Of a DNA stretch of 64,000 nucleotides, positions 22,701 through 34,323 are shown piece by piece. Each line of letters starts with the position of its first letter. Positions within the stretch are counted from its first letter, which is position 1. The notes beneath the pieces are model-generated. The model searched no databases. It was not told where the DNA came from and saw only the letters and a program-made list of their open reading frames with translations. Location of the stretch: assembly GCA_964036295.1 (NCBI GenBank), contig OZ038473.1:2759501-2823500 (forward strand), read 5' to 3'. The position numbers and the translations under genes were made by a program. Origin of the DNA: Plumapathes pennacea (taxonomy: Eukaryota; Cnidaria; Anthozoa; Antipatharia; Myriopathidae).

Positions 22701-22835
22701 AAACCCAGTACGAGATGGACTACCGAGAAGGAAATCAATTTATTGGTGGAAAAAGCAGTTCCAGAAAGCACCAAAAAGCTTCACAGTCCCCGCGCCATTA
22801 TTTGTGCTGCGAGAGGAAATATTTGAAGGATAATA
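19731..22835. other. Intergenic, mostly unassigned
   Basis: Begins with the protrudin 3' flank. Around 20780-21080 a likely MITE is present, with CGTCCGCACGTATCCG near the left end and CGTGTGGACGGA near the right. A 116-codon open frame at 21622-21969 and an overlapping minus-strand open frame have no recognisable domain; I could not decide whether either is coding. Confidence 0.4.
20790..21080. repeat. Possible MITE with GTCCGCACG / CGTGTGGAC ends
   Basis: Complementary words near both ends (GTCCGCACGTATCCG and GTCGTGTGGACGGAG) resemble a common cnidarian-type short DNA element. No target-site duplication was confirmed. Confidence 0.35.
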
Positions 22836-23004
22836 AAGACAATAAACTACTTTTGGCTTTGGAAATATGCACGAATAATTGTCCTTGGACATTATCTGTT
22901 CCTTGAAGCTCACAGTTGCTCGCCATTTTTCGCTTCTCGGAACAGATAATATCCTCGGACAATTATCCGTGCATATTTCCAAAGCCAAAAGTAGTTTATT
23001 GTTT
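22836..23004. repeat. Hairpin element, ~65-bp arms
   Basis: The left arm 22836-22902 and right arm 22939-23004 are near-perfect reverse complements, with a 36-bp loop. There is no coding content. Confidence 0.88.
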
Positions 23005-23752
23005 ATATATTCATGTTTCTGGCAAAAACTGGCCCTTGTTTTTTGGGGAAAAGGGTTTTTATTCGCTATATTTGATCATGAACTTTGAAACTAAAGGTTT
23101 CAGAGCAGTATAGAAAGGCAACCCAAATCACAGATAGCCGTTGGATTAAACAATGGAAACATTCAGCGCCAGCCTAAGTGGTTTGTAATCTTGTTGAGCA
23201 TAAACCGATAAACAGCGAAAACCCAAACATTTGCTCATCAGCTGCATATACTAGTGTCTGATCAGTGAAGGCTATCATTGTTTCCAGTGTTCTTGTACGT
23301 GTTTGGTACTCGGACTTTCTATTCGTCTACCTGGGGGTGTAAATCGGAATTAAATTGTCGGAACTACTTTAGAAGTCGTAAATTCACAGGCAGAAGATCG
23401 ATAACAGAGTCTTAATTGCGGCATTTTCTACATTCCGTGAAAAGGAAACGCACTTCCGAAACCAACGGATTTTTTAAACCATGATGAATAATTTTACTTT
23501 CTTGCTCTAGCATGGCTGTGCTGGCCCTGAGTAATCAACAGAAGTAGAAGAATGCACACTAAAATTTTTACTACAATAATCATTTGAAGCGAGTGTCGTA
23601 AATGACTGCAAGATCTTTACGTGATTGATAATTTAATCCTGAAGGCGTGTTTCTGAAATCACATTGTTGACAGCGTCGGTGTATCGGTTACTGTTTACGC
23701 TTCCCTTCTAAAAATGGGAAAAAGGACGCGCAATTTGGCGTCCCTCGAGCAT

Positions 23753-23760
23753 ATAAAAGA
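23753..23760 (+). promoter_or_regulatory. TATA box of the ShKT peptide gene
   Basis: TATAAAAG lies 100 bp before the start codon at 23861, leaving room for a transcription start about 30 bp downstream and a ~70-nt leader. Confidence 0.65.
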
Positions 23761-23860
23761 GGGGCAGCTATTTTGGTGTGTATGACTCCGATCGGACCCG
23801 TCAAGAGCGATTGAAGACGTCAAGTGATTCAAACTCAACGCGGACAAGAACTAAACAAGG

Positions 23861-25509
23861 ATGGCGAAACTGGAGATTCTGCTCGTTGTTGTTGTGGCTG
23901 TGCTGTGTTGTGAAGCTGCTACTCTCAAAGAACTGCTTCGCTTGGATGAAAGTGAGGGTGAGTTGGTGGCATTTTGCTGTTCTGTAAGGAATTCTGTTAC
24001 AGTGATTCTTAAAGTTGAATCCATCACTTAACACAGATTGTATCCACTACCCCTCATTCTCTCAGTTCCGAAATTCGCGAGAAAGACTTTTCTTCTGATT
24101 GTCATGTAAAATGTAGCAATATTTTAACCGCGCTATCCCCTACGCCCGCATTTTTCCCTTTTTCTTTTTTCTCGGATAACGGCCAACAGCAGTTAAGGTT
24201 GTTGGGGTGTTTTTTTTTTGTTTTTTGTTTTGATTTTTGGGGGTCAAATTTCCCATCGTACTGGCGCCATGTCCGAAATTCATGTCGAGTATATCAATCA
24301 GATTGGCGAACATTCCATTACAAATCTATAGTGTTATTTAAACATCTTTTAATATTTAAGCATGTCTTATTGCTGTTTTTGTTTGTTTGTTTGTTTGTTT
24401 GTTTGTCCGAATTAGACATATCGTGCTTTTTTATGAATGAGTTGCCCTTCTCAGTAAAGACCTGTTCAGACTACGCTCTTCACATGCGCCAAACGTAATG
24501 CAAATTAGCTCAGTTACGATACGATATTTAATTTACTTGCAGTTGAGCCATTCAACAAAAATGGACGCATGAACTGGCCTTTGGAGACTTTTGGTAAGTC
24601 CCTACCCTCCCTTCTCCCAACACGATTTAGACTAGTTGATTGTTTAGCGTTGTTCATTACACTGTCTGTCTTCCGCGCCTTTCCTTACAACATGTTCTTG
24701 CGTTTTATATGGTAATACGAGTTTGTCTTAATGTTTTGGAATATTTACTTGTAGATGAGCCATTTGATGAACTTGGAAACATGAAGTGGCCACGCGCTGG
24801 TGAGTTTAACCCATGCCTTACATTGAAGAAAATTATGCGCCAGTATAAGGTTCTTAGTTGCTTTTTGGTGAAACTATTACAGTTTGCTTTGATCGGGAGG
24901 TCGAGCCGGAAATCATTTGCCCAAAGTTAGGCAGTCTTTAGTTCAGCGGTCTAAATGATTTTTCTTTTCTGCAATGTCGGAACGCGCGCGCTAATTACGA
25001 TCTCGGCACAGTCTAAAGTTTAGCGATCTATCCCGCGATCTAACATTGATTAATTGCGTTCGATTCACAGATTTTACTGTGTGAACCATGGCGCTTGCTT
25101 TAGTAACTTGGATCGAACTCAGATCGATCTAACTCAATTCCATAGGTGCTTTATTGAGTTTATGGACAAATGTGCAAAGGTTTCTTTTTGAATAATTGTA
25201 AAAATGTTTTTTGACTTTTTCTTTTTCTCCGGATGCAGATGCCAGTAAAAAGAAAATTGGTAGGTCAACTGGTATTTTCTACACATTGCATTGAAACCTG
25301 GAAAAACAGCACCCAGAACTGGTGCGAATGCTTATATGCTAAAATAAAGGTTTGTAAGTTATTCTTGTTTGTGTTCATCAGCTTGCGTAGACGAAAACCC
25401 ACATTGGTGCTCATTATTTCGCTCAACGTGCGGAAGGCAAAGCTATCGCAAATATGCAGAATTTGTGAGGAGGTGCAGGGCAACCTGTAACATGTGCTAC
25501 ACGTTGTAA
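23861..25509 (+). CDS. Secreted ShKT-domain peptide precursor (toxin-like)
   Basis: Five coding exons with consensus sites, all joined in phase 1: 23861-23957, 24543-24593, 24755-24799, 25239-25259 and 25382-25509, giving 113 aa. Exon 1 encodes a signal peptide (MAKLEILLVVVV... then CC). Exons 2 and 3 are two tandem versions of one short propeptide module (xEPF...G.M.WP). Exon 4 adds a lysine triplet suited to propeptide cleavage. Exon 5 encodes one six-cysteine ShKT domain, beginning CVDEN and ending with the C-x3-C-x2-C pattern two residues before the stop codon. Such domains occur in anthozoan potassium-channel peptides, in metalloprotease tails and in defence peptides; the simple precursor layout favours a released peptide, but activity cannot be read from sequence. 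A further 3' UTR exon probably starts at 26299. Confidence 0.85.
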
Positions 25510-25587
25510 CTGCACGTAAGTAGTTCTTCATATATTATTTTAAAATTGCGTGAATATTGGTAACGTATGCCTGCATGTGCATCTATC

Positions 25588-25643
<56 letters not shown>
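25588..25643 (+). repeat. (ATCT)n microsatellite
   Basis: A long run of ATCT units after the ShKT coding region; shorter runs recur near 25755-25790 and 26080. Confidence 0.95.
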
Positions 25644-25882
25644 GTAGCTTGGTACCTATTTTTCTACCCATCTCAAGGCTTTTTAAGCAGCATTTCTAAT
25701 ATCTTCAGTTTCATATTTGTTGTCATACCTATCTATCTGTCTACTAATCACATAACACGCCTATCTGTCTATCTATCTATCTATCTACGCAGCTTAGTAC
25801 CTATTTTTTTCTACCTATCTCAAGGCTTTTAAGCTGATCAGTATTACTAGTATCTTCAGTTTCATATATATATATATATAAA

Positions 25883-25998
25883 TATAAGGGAAAAAACCAA
25901 AGAGACTACGCTTTCCTCCCTACAAGCCTGTTTCGTGATGAACTCACTCTTTAGGGGATAAATCCCCTGCGTAGTCTCTTTGGTTTTTTCCCTTATAT
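25883..25998. repeat. Short element with 28-bp inverted ends
   Basis: The left end 25883-25910 (AAGGGAAAAAACC... then CTACG) is the reverse complement of 25970-25998. The interior is about 60 bp. It lies in the last (3' UTR) intron of the ShKT gene. Confidence 0.85.
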
Positions 25999-26298
25999 AC
26001 AAAGCTCTACTTTTATGTATCGAGCACTATACCATGGGAAAATTGGAACACAGACCTTATATATATATATTTGTCATACCTATCTATCTATTTTTACTAA
26101 TCACATAACTATACTATTTAAATCCGGTATCCTGGACCTTACGTCATAAACCAAACCCCAACCCCCCCTCCCTCCCCCAACACGCACTAGTTTGAACGGA
26201 CCAGTACGTTTCTTGCTGGAAATTGGCATTCACCAATTCATCCCAGTGCAAATTTTAAAACGTTTTTTATTTTTTAAACCTTTGTATTTCTTTGCAGT

Positions 26299-26590
26299 GC
26301 ATCAGTCAGAGAAGGTGGATACGAAGTGATGCGAATGGCTTTATCTCGGGCAGCTTATCACGAAATATTATAGTTTGCCGTGGCACAAGGAACTTTTAGC
26401 GAGGAACGGGATTTACAAATAGATTGCTAGATTGTTAAAACAAAATTGTTAGTATTGTCTACGCAGCATCACAGCTGAAATTTTACTGAACGTGCTGACT
26501 TTTTCATTTTCAAGCGCAACTGTTTTAAACGCGTGTAAAACTATGAAGTAAAGATGAATGTCAAATAAAGTTTTATATATCTAGGGAGTT
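26299..26590 (+). other. Probable 3' UTR exon of the ShKT gene
   Basis: The donor GTAAGTAG at 25516 after the stop codon pairs with a TTTCTTTGCAG acceptor ending at 26298. An AATAAA signal lies at 26564-26569. Confidence 0.55.
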
Positions 26591-26969
26591 TATTGATCTC
26601 TTATTTATATAAATTATTTTCAATTTTCTCGATACGCAATTCATACAGTTCAAATAGTGAAGTCAGAGAGATTTATTTTCATTTTCTGACCACTTTAATA
26701 ACCCACCCCTCCCCAAAGCAATGATAATGTTTCAGCTAAGGCTTTCTTTATATATTTTATCAAGATCTTTTTGCGCCTTTACTAAATGACACGAGAGAGA
26801 GAAGGAAACGCCATCCGTGTAGCTTCAAGGAACCTCATTCGTGTGCTCAGTGCAGTGAATTTGTCGCGAGGAAATGTTCCCTTGTCGACCTCAGTCCACC
26901 CTAGTCGGTATGTGTTTTTGACACCAAGTCTCAACCTCGTCCTCAGGACCATCATGTCCTCGAACCTAA

Positions 26970-27036
26970 GATTAGAGATTATTCACAATTGTGAATCATG
27001 TCAAAATTATCATATATCGACAATCCTACGTCACTG
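26970..27036 (+). repeat. 66-bp dispersed segment, copy A
   Basis: ATTAGAGATTATTCACAA ... ATATATCGACAATCCTACGTCA matches the reverse complement of 42935-43001 with few differences. Both copies lie a few hundred bases or less before a start codon. Confidence 0.8.
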
Positions 27037-27104
27037 CACTACGGTAAAGTACTGGTGACTAAACATCGCAACAGTACGGTTGACAAAATGGCGGCTGAAT
27101 ATCA

Positions 27105-27310
27105 AATCAGTGATGCACCAGTCAATGTAAATTCCCCCCCCCCCCCCCAACCCGGGAATAGCGGGGATATGGGGGGGGGGGGGGGGGTGGGATTTAGCGG
27201 GGCAAAAAACGACTTTTGATCATTAGAAGTGCTCCGGTTACCGGGGACGTGGATGAGATTTACAGCGGGGACCTGGAGATGACTGTACGTTGGGAGATTG
27301 GAACGAGAAT
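27105..27310 (+). repeat. Dispersed element with C-run / G-run core, copy A
   Basis: TGATGCACCAGTCAATGTAA is followed by a C-run, GGGAATAGCGGGGAT, then a G-run. The same order is seen at 59624-59990. It resembles a repeated short element rather than a coding exon. Confidence 0.6.
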
Positions 27311-27332
27311 GTCTCAAAGCATGGCATGAAAC

Positions 27333-28520
27333 ATGGCGACGGAGGAAATGAAGAAGGTAAAATCCTTGAGTTACTGGCCTGAAATTAAACCATCCGTGTT
27401 CTGTCGAGTCATAGTTTGGTGCACTGCAGCAATAAGAACGTGATTATTTGCATATTTGTGTTTTCATTCTTGCAATAGGTGCATATTTTAATATTTTGTT
27501 TTCTCGAGTAGCCATGTGGAATGCATATATTCAGAATAAAAACACAGAATGTTTATCTGGCGTTGCAGATCCTTTTACAGCTTGGTGACAGACGCCAAGT
27601 GGTTGAAGTCCAGCATTTCAAGTCTCTTGAGGACCTAAATCAATATACAAAAGCTCATTTTGACGTTTCGCAAAATAGGCGAATATATTTTCAAAGATTC
27701 GGGAGCGATTGGAACGAATATGTAGAAATATCTGATCTACATGATTTAAACAACAAGGACAAGATGATTGCTATTCTCAGTGTCAACGTGAAGAGTACAG
27801 ACGGCGACTCGGGCGGCGACGCAACTGCACAGGTATTCAAATATTATAAATAAATATACTCATATTGACTTGATGTTAGTTTACATATTTTGAAGTTGCT
27901 CACGTTGAGCACAAAATAGAGGCTGCTTTTGAAATAATATTTAAATGATATTATCTCTTATAAATTGACAAGCCTAAGAGACAAAATGTGCTTCTCTATA
28001 CCGACGATGATGAATAAAACATAAGACGGCATAATCCTTGATAAATTAGCAATTGAGTCATGTCCTTATGATCTGCAGGCTGTGACAACAGGACAGTGCG
28101 AAGTAATAAACTTGTTTGTACAAGGGGCACAAAAGCCATGATATTTCGACTTTTTTTAGTGTGTTTTAAACTGTTGTCCACTAATTTACATATAAGTTAT
28201 CAGGTTTCGCTCTCATGCTTACTCAGTAACCTCCCTGCTTTAGAGCAGTAGGCGCATGTACTTTTTAGATATCTATTTTTTAGTTATATGGCAGTAGCTG
28301 TTTACTTATAACCCAAAAAACCCCACCCAACCTCGTGCGCTTTTTGTTCATGCATCCCATGCTGTTTTGTTCATGCATCCAACTGACAAGTGTGCCAAAA
28401 CTGGCTTGACTGCATTTTTCACACCTTTCGTTCCATCATGCACAGAAGCCATTTGTGAGAAGACTCCGACAAAGATGGATGTGTTTGCGAGAAGAGATTT
28501 GTAAACCAAAAATGGCCTAG
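27333..28520 (+). CDS. Small protein with an unnamed ~75-residue domain
   Basis: Exons 27333-27356 (MATEEMKK), 27569-27832 and 28446-28520 join in phase 0 with good splice sites, giving 120 aa. The second exon holds a compact domain: a strand-like start (ILLQLGDRRQVVEVQ), a helix-like SLEDLNQYTKAHF, a strand IYFQRF, an acidic/aromatic patch and a final strand MIAILSVNV. The order resembles a PB1- or ubiquitin-like fold, which is inference only. The C-terminal exon is basic (KPFVRRLRQRW). After the stop, a donor at 28542 and an acceptor before 28663 suggest a spliced 3' UTR. It could also be the first part of a larger gene or a transposon-associated gene. Confidence 0.5.
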
Positions 28521-28801
28521 CGAGCGAAAGTCAGGCTTTCTGGTGAGTCTTACTAAGTTGAAACTTGCAACATACAAATGAATGAAACGAACTTACGCTT
28601 AGCTTTATGCCTGTCTTTGAAACATTCCAGGTTATTTAATGCATTTCTCTCTTTTCTCGCAGAGCTTTCACACCACGCAGCTTTCAGGACAGTGGAAAAG
28701 AGGCATGGCACATGGACTTGACTCAAAGTTTACAAGGATTATTTGGCTGGAGATGGCTTCAAGTGGAAGATAAATGTAGAAATGTATTGAACAGAAAACC
28801 G

Positions 28802-30200
28802 TAAGCTCTGATATGTTATTCTACAGTCATGTATGATGTTATTTACTTTGTCTTTGAAAGAGGTGTTCTAAACGTTCTCAGCGAGTCCTATTCTCTCAAA
28901 GACTTTATTTTACATTAATTTGTGGACATTTTTAAATGGGAGGGCATTTTTGAATTTTATATTTTATATTTTATACTTAGTGTTTGCTGCACTATGTTGG
29001 GCAAAAACCTAATTTGCTGTCTGTCACATACGTGTGAACAGCTTGCTTTTTTTATTAGATAGATTTAATCCAAAGTGCCAAAATTTCCAGGTCTGCTACG
29101 ATATTATGCAGAAAAATTCCAAACGATAAGTTGTGCAAACAATACAGATATTGGCTGCTGAAAACAATGATGTCTAATCAGTTTGATTGACAAAGAATTA
29201 TTGCTTTGCCTGTGTTTTTATTTTTTAGTTGTCAACTTTTTTGCTGTTGTTTTTCTAAAACATTCTCGATTGGCACTGCCACAAATGTAGTGTAGTGCAA
29301 GTTGTGCCCTCTGGCCTTCCACCAGAAGTTATGTGCAACTCTCCTTTTTTTTTTTTTTTTTTTTTTTTCAGTTCTTACTGAGGCACAACTTCTAAATGAA
29401 AAATGGCTCAAGAAAGATAAGTAAAGTGTTTTAGATTTTTTACCATTCAGTCATACCACAAGCATCCTGGGCCTCAGCAAATTTAGGTTAGGAATGCTTA
29501 TTCAAAGGGCGAGCTTGTTTGAGGGGAGGCCCTTATTAAATTTTCCCTAGTCATTTACTTTTGCAATGCGTATCATCTGCTTATGAACAACAAAGCAGTT
29601 TGTATAGACCTATTAATAACGACATACTTTAAAGCATAAAACATTGATTTTGATTTTCGATGGTGCTAATTTACCATCAGTGCAAAAACGACAAAGTCTG
29701 TAAAGGGGAGGAGGCACTTATTTAAAATTTTGGCCAAGAGGGGGAGGGGGGATTGTCATCTATTAGAGTGGGGCACTTATTCGAAGATCTTCGGTGTGAC
29801 CATTTGTTAGAACCTTGCAATTTGTCACAGCGGTTGATCCGGGTCAGTCTCTCTTATGAGAGAGCACTTTCTAAAGTCTTCCCAAAATTACAAAATTCCC
29901 TCCAAAATTTCCTAAATAGGTAGATAATATATTATTGAAAGTTGGTTTGTAGCACTGTTCTTGGAAACTGATGCACTTTTAAATGTGGCTAAATGTAATT
30001 TAGGCAAAGTTAACCTCAAGACAATTGCTGGTCAGCAGTCGCTCCCCGCAGCAGGGGGTGCCCCGTGGCATTCTGGGGCTTTGCGCAGTTTGTGGCATTT
30101 GCAGTTTGCTTGCAGATTGTTGTGGATCTCTTGCTTGGCTCTAAGTTTGTAATGTTGCGTCAAACTCGTAATCTTGATAGTGCTTACTCTTTGGCCGTGG
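28802..30200. other. Intergenic, nothing assigned
   Basis: Contains a 23-base T-run near 29347-29369 between two short complementary words (AAGTTGTGCC..., ...GGCACAACTT), perhaps a SINE or retroposed tail. No gene was seen. The left boundary of the DIRS element is unclear here. Confidence 0.4.
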
Positions 30201-30240
30201 CGTCGAGTACTTCGACTCTACCACGACTTCGTCTTCTCTG

Positions 30241-31245
30241 GTGACAGCTCCTCCTTTGCTGTCGCATTCTGATCCTAGTCCTTCACCGGAGTTCATCGCC
30301 TCTGGTGGCTGCAGTTTGTGTTGCGTTGGCTGCCGATTTGCCACCCGCTGGACCTGCGGCCTTGTCGCAATTGGCATCTATTTTACCAATCGTGAGTTTG
30401 ATCGCACCTGTTCATGTGCCTGTTGTTGCTCCATCTTGTTTGGCGTGGGGTGGCCTCTCCAACGGAGCCGGATTGTCTCAATCTACAAGCTTCCTCTGCC
30501 CCTTCTGTTCAAGGTAGGTCGGTTGCCATACCTTCATTGGGAACACTATCTCCCTTGCCGTTCTGTCTATTGCTGGGTTTTCCAACTCTGTCTTTGTTCA
30601 TCCAAAACCCGTTCCACATGGCTACCTCTGCTCACGTTCCTAGTTTGGCCCCACCCATTTTTCAACAACCCTTTGTCATTGGTCCTGGTTTTTCTCCTGT
30701 ACCTGCAAAGCTGGTGGCACAAACTGTGGCGGGCAAATTTGTGGATTTCAGCGACCTTCTCTCAGCGAATTTGTCAGAAGTTGAACCCAAGCCTCAACTG
30801 CTGTTTGATGGGCATACAAGCTTCTAATCCTCCATACTTACCGGCAATTTGCTGGTCGCGTTTGGTTGGCCTATGATTGTGCCATTTGCCAGCATGCCGC
30901 TTCCACGAAGCTGCAGGATTGGTCAAGCATGGATGTCCAGCTGTTCAATTTCCATTCAGTGGGTGCCTCGCCCCGGATCCGTTCTGTATCCTGTCTTCGG
31001 AGCTTAGCGAAGCTTGGGGTAACAACTTGTCGCTTGCTGTCTGCAGGTCATGGAACCGTGGTTGTTGCTCTGTGCCTTATTCTTCCTGCCGCTTCACCCA
31101 CAAATGCAGTTCTTGTTCTGGCTTACATCGTGCCAAGGATTGTTTTGATTCGCCCGATCGAGACATCGTGCCTGACGCCAAACATGGTTTGTCGCCTGGC
31201 CCAGACTCCAAGGAGCTCTCCAAGCATCCCAAGAAGGGACCTTAA
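30241..31245 (+). pseudogene. DIRS gag-like ORF remnant
   Basis: One frame (around 30690-30825) reads PAKLVAQTVAGKFVDFSDLL, the typical DIRS ORF1 motif of cnidarian elements. Another frame (30877-31245) carries a zinc-knuckle-like CRFTHKCSSCSGLHRAKDC. The two are in different frames, so the ORF is broken. Confidence 0.65.
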
Positions 31246-31337
31246 TTCTTTTCTGTTTTCTTGCTAGTCACTAGTTTTGCTGTTGCTGTTGCCTTGGTTG
31301 CTTCTTAGTTCCATTAAGTTTTGCTTGAGTTGCTTGG

Positions 31338-32012
31338 TTGCATTGCTGCATGCGTGTTCTGGTTGCCAATTCACTTTTACTTCCCCTTCTAGCATGGCCT
31401 CGCCTTCCTCCAGTCAAATTAGTTAGCCCTCTCGTCCCTGACCTCTTCACCCAGGAGCTGCGTGAGCACCCGGACCAGGATCGAGTTTCCTTCGTAATCC
31501 AGGGGCTTAGGCATGGGTTTAAGGTGGGCTTCCTTGCAACCTCTCCGCTTAGCTCCTTTAAACGTAACAAGCCGTCTGCCCTTCAACATCCGGCTGTCGT
31601 CGATGCCTATCTGGCCAATGAAGTACTGAAAGGCCAGTTTTACATCGATCTCATGCTCCCGTTTGGCCTTCAGCACCGTTCATCTTCAACTCGGTAGCGG
31701 ACTTAGTGGAATGGATCCTACGTGGTGTCCGATCTCGTTCACTACTTGGATGATTTCATCAGTGTGGGCCCTCCTAGTTCTCTACAGTGTGCTCACAATC
31801 TCGACACTGCCTTAAACGTTTGTCTTCGGCTGGGCCTGCCACTGCATCCCACTAAGTGTGTGAGACCCACAACTTGTATGGTTGTTTTGGGCATCAAACT
31901 TGACTCGGTCAACCAGATAGCTTGCCTACCAGCTGAGAAGCTACTTGCCCTTCAAGATTTACTCTTCTCGTGGGTTCCTCGCTGCTGGTGCAACAGATGG
32001 TAACTCGAATCC
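31338..32012 (+). pseudogene. DIRS reverse transcriptase remnant
   Basis: The N-terminal part (31400-31690) reads LVPDLFTQELREHPDQ... then FVIQGLRHGFKVGF, a known DIRS RT lead-in. After a deletion and stops at ~31690-31720 the palm motif YLDDF appears near 31746, followed by GLPLHPTKC and LGIKLDS. About a hundred residues expected between these parts are missing. Confidence 0.75.
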
Positions 32013-32678
32013 TTGATCGGCCACCTCCATTTTGCGGCCAAAGTGGTCTGGCCTGGCCGAACCTTCCTGCATCACATGATTGACCTGCTCTGCTGCTTCT
32101 GGCAACCTGATCATCCTATCCAGTTGAACTGGGAGTTCCACCTTGACCTCCAGTGGTGGGTTCAATTTGTCTCTTCGGGGAACGGTGTCAGCTTCTGGCT
32201 CTATCCAGGCTTGACCCTGGATTTAGATCTGGAGGTCACTTCTGACACAGCAAGTTCCCTTGGCTTTGGTGCCTTTTTCCGCGGAGAATGGTTCTCTGGT
32301 CCATGGTTGCCCATCCAATGGCACGAGTTTATTGCCTACAAGGAACTCTTCCCGGTGGTTATTGCAGCGCATCTGTTGGGCCCAAGGTGGGCTAAGAGGA
32401 ACATTTTGTTCCATTCTGACAACACAGCTGTCGTGTCAGTCCTCAACTCTAGGACTTCCAAGGTCCCCCAGCTGATGCATCTAATGTGTAGTCTGCTTAT
32501 GGCCTCAGCCCGTTTCAACTTCTTCACGGCCCAACACATTCCTGGCATGCGGAACTCAATTGCTGATGCCCTTTCTTGTTTTAATTGGCAGGAATTCCGG
32601 CGTTTAGCTCCTGAGGCACACCCGTTTCCAGTTCCAATTCTGCATCAGCTTCTCAAGGATCTGACTTCTCCCAACTAG
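32013..32678 (+). pseudogene. DIRS RNase H region
   Basis: The 221-codon open frame begins with the RT thumb (IGHLHFAAKVV) and continues with an RNase H fold: TSDTASSLGFGAFF, then EFIAYKELFPVV, ILFHSDNTAVV and the terminal HIPGMRNSIADALS. The catalytic acidic residues D, E, D and D are visible. Confidence 0.8.
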
Positions 32679-32685
32679 AGCAGCG

Positions 32686-33598
32686 GTGCTGGAATTTTCG
32701 TACGAAGGTCTGGCCCCTTCTACTTGCCAAACTTATACGTCCGCCCAAGACAGGTTTCACCAGTTCTGTCTTCATTCCGGCAGGCTTCACACCAGTGGCT
32801 CTCCTTGTCTAGCCGATGGGTGGACCCTCTGCCTTTTTGCAACTTCCTTAGCCGAGTCCCTCCAACATTTCTCCATTAAGGTCTACCTTTCTGCTGTACG
32901 GTCTCTACACATCGAACAAGGCTTCCCCGATCCTCTAGCCAACTGTCTACGTCTCCAGGGTGGTTTGTAGCATCAAGCGTCAACAAGGCTCTCCTGCCGA
33001 CGAACGTTTACCTGTGACTGACTCCATTATATGGATTGTTGCCAACTCCCTCGATCTGATTCTTCCTGACCACTGCATGTTCTGGGCTGCCTGCACTCTC
33101 GCCTTCTTTGGCTTCTTGAGATCCTTAGAGTTCCAGTCCCCAACCTCGCCAGTTTCCAGTCCTCCATTCACCTTGAGGTATCAGATATTGCTGTGAACTC
33201 CAACTCTAACCCTTCCTGCTTGCAAGTTAAGATTGAGGCGTCCAAGACTGATCCGTTCCGCCTTGGCTGCTTTATTCACATTGGCCTTGGTACACCTCTT
33301 TGCTGTTCAGGCCATGTGGGCTTATCTAGCTCTCAGAGGTATTGCCCCAGGCCCCTTGTTCTTGCTGCAGGATGGGTGGCCTCTGACTTGCACCTTACTC
33401 ACCAACTGGCTTTGTCAAATCCTGGCAGCTGCAGGTGTACAAGGCAACTTCTCTAGCCATAGCTTTCGCATCGGAGCACGCAGTGGAGTGCCGGATCACC
33501 TCATTCAAGCCCTGGGGAGGTGGACCAGCGGTGCTTATCAGCTCTACATCAGAACTCCTGCATCAGCTTTGGCTGGCCTCTCTCATCACCTGGCTTAG
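32686..33598 (+). pseudogene. DIRS tyrosine recombinase remnant
   Basis: Spread over three frames: an N-terminal SAM-like part (GLAPSTCQTYTSAQDRFHQF), the first catalytic arginine in FFGFLRSLEF, the HxxR box SHSFRIGA and a tyrosine in a WTSGAYQLYIRTP context. Frameshifts near 32965, 33190 and 33240 break it. Confidence 0.8.
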
Positions 33599-33600
33599 CA

Positions 33601-34124
33601 GTTGGGGTGATCTGCTGAAGTGGGGTCTGTCCTCTTTCTGTAAGTCTTACTTACAGAAAGGGGTACCTTGGTTATGGGTTCAAACGTGCTGTGGCAACAG
33701 CTAGATACAATCTGATGCAATTTGCAACAAAATAAATGCCTATGATGGTGGCTGGGTCCTTGGATGATTGTTGAAGGCAGTTGGGAAGTTCTGGAGGAAA
33801 GCACATGTGTTACAGGACTCGAATATGCAAGCTAGGGAATGCTCCAAGATGAAGAAAAGGCCTCTCTAATCTGATAGGTTTTGTAGTTGGCTTACTAATC
33901 CAGGATGTAGTCTCAAGTAGGATGATGGTGGTCAGGAAGAGGATCGAGTCTCGAACTGGTGTGTTTCTTGCATCATCAGTGAAAGGGTGGTTGTCTTGCC
34001 GTGGGGATGGTTGCTTTGGCGAGCATCGTGTGCATTTCAAAGATGTGCTAGAGGTCAGGCTCCTTGGCGAATTGGTTGAGCTGTGCCCAATGCTTACAGG
34101 AAAAGAAACTTGGTTACAATTACT
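33601..34124. other. Between the DIRS and foldback elements
   Basis: A perfect 13-bp-arm palindrome lies at about 33634-33660 (CTTTCTGTAAGTC / ACTTACAGAAAG). Nothing else assigned. Confidence 0.4.
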
Positions 34125-34323
34125 GTAGGCCAAGTTGCCAGACAGGACTTACAACAGGTTTCTGATGTGCACTGAGGCAGCTCTTCCTCAAGTTCTTGTA
34201 CAGGCCATTCTGCAACTGGGATGTCATTGGCATTCTTAGCACGACCACTGTCATAAAATAGGGTGTTTCTCCTTTCGTCAGGAACAAGCAAGAAGCAGTC
34301 AAGAAGATTGTGGAGCCTTTGTG

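Larger units (their letters stand above)
30201..33600 (+). mobile_element. Degenerate DIRS-type retrotransposon
   Basis: Order on the plus strand: gag-like region, reverse transcriptase, RNase H, tyrosine recombinase. RT-RH followed by a tyrosine recombinase, with no integrase, is diagnostic for DIRS/YR retrotransposons. Many frameshifts and stops and a deletion in the RT core make it non-functional. Terminal repeats were not identified, so the limits are approximate. Confidence 0.85.

Noticed and set aside
25557..25832. 91-codon frame rich in Tyr-Leu-Ser-Ile
   Set aside because: Translation of the ATCT microsatellite.
26786..27058. 90-codon frame before the 27.3-kb gene
   Set aside because: It passes through the 66-bp dispersed segment and has no domain or splice context.
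27088..27219. Start codon of a proline/glycine-rich protein
   Set aside because: It runs through the C-run/G-run dispersed element and stops soon after; the better start for the local gene is 27333.
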